Source: Caulobacteraceae bacterium (GTDB lineage Bacteria; Pseudomonadota; Alphaproteobacteria; Caulobacterales; Caulobacteraceae). Taken from it: 6,221 nucleotides of DNA. Of this stretch, positions 5,026-6,221 are shown piece after piece; within the stretch, counting starts at the first letter, position 1; every line of letters starts with the position of its first letter. The stretch spans positions 1 to 6,221 of the forward strand of contig JACDGF010000139.1 of assembly GCA_013815405.1 (NCBI GenBank). The letters run 5' to 3'. Under the pieces are notes generated by a model, which was given only the letters and a program-made list of their open reading frames with translations, made no database searches and was not told the DNA's origin. The translations under genes and the position numbers were made by a program.

Positions 5026-6221
5026 CCCGGGCGGCGGCGGAGACCCGGGCGGCGCGCGCGGCGCGGGAGGCCAGCGACGCCCTCACCCGGGCGATCTTCG
5101 CCAACCTGCCCGACTATCTTTTCGTTCTCGAAGTCGCGGCGGGGGACCGCTTCGTGGTCGGCGAGGTCAACCCCGCCTTCGAGCGGGCCCTGAACGTGTC
5201 GGGTCCCGCGATCCGGGGCAAGGCCATCGATGAACTCGTTCCCGCCTCGACCGCCGAGCCCATGCTGGCCCACTACCGCCGCGTCCGCGCGGCCGACAAG
5301 CCGATTCTCACCCGCGACGTGATCGCCGAGGCGCCGGGCGGCCCGCGCACCTGGGAAACCATCCTCGCCCCGGTGAAGAACGCCGCCGGGGAAACCGACC
5401 GGATCGTCGGCGCGATCCGCGACATCACCTCGCGGGTGCGCACCGAGGAGCGGCTGCGCGAGGCCCAGCGCATGGAGGCGGTCGGCCAGCTCACCGGCGG
5501 CGTGGCCCACGATTTCAACAATCTCCTGCAGGTCATTCGCGGAAACCTGGAACTGCTCGAAGGGGCGGTGGCGGGTCGTGATCCGGCCCGGCGCTGGCTC
5601 GGCGCCGCCCTGCACGGGACCGAGCGGGCCGCCCAGCTCACCGGCCAGCTGCTCGCTTTCGCCCGCCGCCAGCCTTTGGCGCCCCAGGTGATCAACCTCT
5701 CGCGCCTGGTGGGCGATATGGCCGAACTGCTGCGGCGCACCCTGGGCGACGGGATCGCGGTGGAGACGGTGATCGGCGGGGCGCTGTGGAACACCCTGGC
5801 CGATCCCGCGCAGGTGGAGAGCGCCATTCTCAATCTGGCGATCAACGCCCGCGACGCCATGAACGGCGAGGGACGCCTCACCGTGGAGATCACCAACGCC
5901 TCGCTGGACGAAGCCTATGCGCGCCATGCCGAAGGCCTGACGCCCGGCCAATATGTGCTGATCGCCGTCTCCGACACCGGCCATGGGATGTCCCCGGAAA
6001 CTCGCGAACGGGCTTTCGAGCCCTTCTTCACCACCAAGGCGGACGGCAAGGGCAGCGGCCTGGGCCTCTCCATGGTCTATGGCTTCGCGCCCCAGTCGGG
6101 CGGGCATGTCCGGATCTACTCGGAGCCCGGCGAGGGGACCACCGTGAAAATCTACCTGCCACGCTCCCGCGACGCGGTCACCGCGCCCAACCTTCCCGCG
6201 CCGCTTCCGGCCCGGGGCGCG
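4989..6221 (+). CDS. PAS-HisKA-HATPase kinase core: C-terminal part of the frameshifted CHASE3 histidine kinase, partial
   Basis: This frame resumes at CTC (4989-4991) with [17 protein letters not shown], the end of TM2 and a basic cytoplasmic linker, then a short helical stretch. A PAS domain follows (about 5091-5440, from [14 protein letters not shown] to [12 protein letters not shown]). HisKA then has [11 protein letters not shown] with the phospho-acceptor His at 5508-5510. HATPase_c has the N box [10 protein letters not shown] (from 5832), G1 box DTGHGM (from 5973), F box FEPFFTTK, and G2 box [14 protein letters not shown]. All catalytic motifs look intact, so the kinase core is not decayed. 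It has no good start of its own: a TTG at 5022 overlaps the upstream stop but lacks a ribosome site. With one base restored upstream, His is residue 371 of a protein at least 608 long. The last visible segment is a Pro/Ala linker, which often leads to a receiver domain (hybrid kinase), but that lies outside the window. Confidence 0.87.

Noticed and set aside
4617..6107. 496-codon open frame on the minus strand opposite the kinase
   Set aside because: The plus strand there encodes a PAS, HisKA and HATPase with all motifs. The antisense frame has no recognisable domain and is typical of spurious open frames in GC-rich DNA.
1..6221. GANTC (CcrM) and CtrA-type sites as cell-cycle control signals
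   Set aside because: Several GANTC sites occur (for example 221-225, 4255-4259 and 4401-4405), but not in excess of chance. No TTAA-N7-TTAA pair was seen in the intergenic regions.

Overview
The window is very GC-rich, with strong G/C third-position bias and long spurious open frames on the non-coding strand. It carries a TonB-dependent receptor of the Caulobacter/Xanthomonas type, a probable DUF6491 exported protein and a CHASE3-PAS histidine kinase. Together these suggest an alphaproteobacterium, most likely Caulobacterales (Caulobacter, Phenylobacterium or a relative). This is inferred from protein style and composition; there is no rRNA or other marker in the window.

Layout. Two genes lie on the minus strand at the left: the start of an alanine-rich lipoprotein (1-182, running off the left edge) and a DedA/VTT-family membrane protein (313-933). 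A divergent intergenic region (934-1038) separates them from plus-strand genes. These are a small exported DUF6491-like protein (1039-1440), a 164-bp leader rich in repeats and hairpins (1441-1604), a complete 880-residue TonB-dependent receptor (1605-4247), and a membrane sensor histidine kinase (from about 4399 to beyond the right edge). No tRNA, rRNA, CRISPR array, insertion sequence or integrase was seen.

The main anomaly is in the sensor kinase. The N-terminal half (TM1, CHASE3 domain, TM2) and the C-terminal half (linker, PAS, HisKA with its phospho-acceptor His, HATPase) are each well conserved but lie in different reading frames. The join falls inside TM2 near base 4989. Restoring one base there (GGGCT to GGGCCT) gives a continuous kinase of normal architecture, so this is a one-base deletion or a sequencing/assembly error. 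The first frame stops at 5023-5025.

How the genes may work together: most products are envelope proteins (lipoprotein, DedA, exported protein, outer-membrane transporter, membrane sensor). No operon is certain. Receptor and kinase are in the same orientation, but 151 bp separate the receptor stop from the probable kinase start, and that gap holds a weak terminator-like hairpin and a possible promoter. Co-function is therefore only a hypothesis. The receptor's substrate cannot be told from the sequence.

I did not find a convincing new biological system. The items worth a second look are the kinase frameshift, the repeat/hairpin leader of the receptor, overlapping dyads upstream of the lipoprotein, a hairpin presenting the kinase Shine-Dalgarno sequence, and a DedA protein lacking residues usually considered essential.
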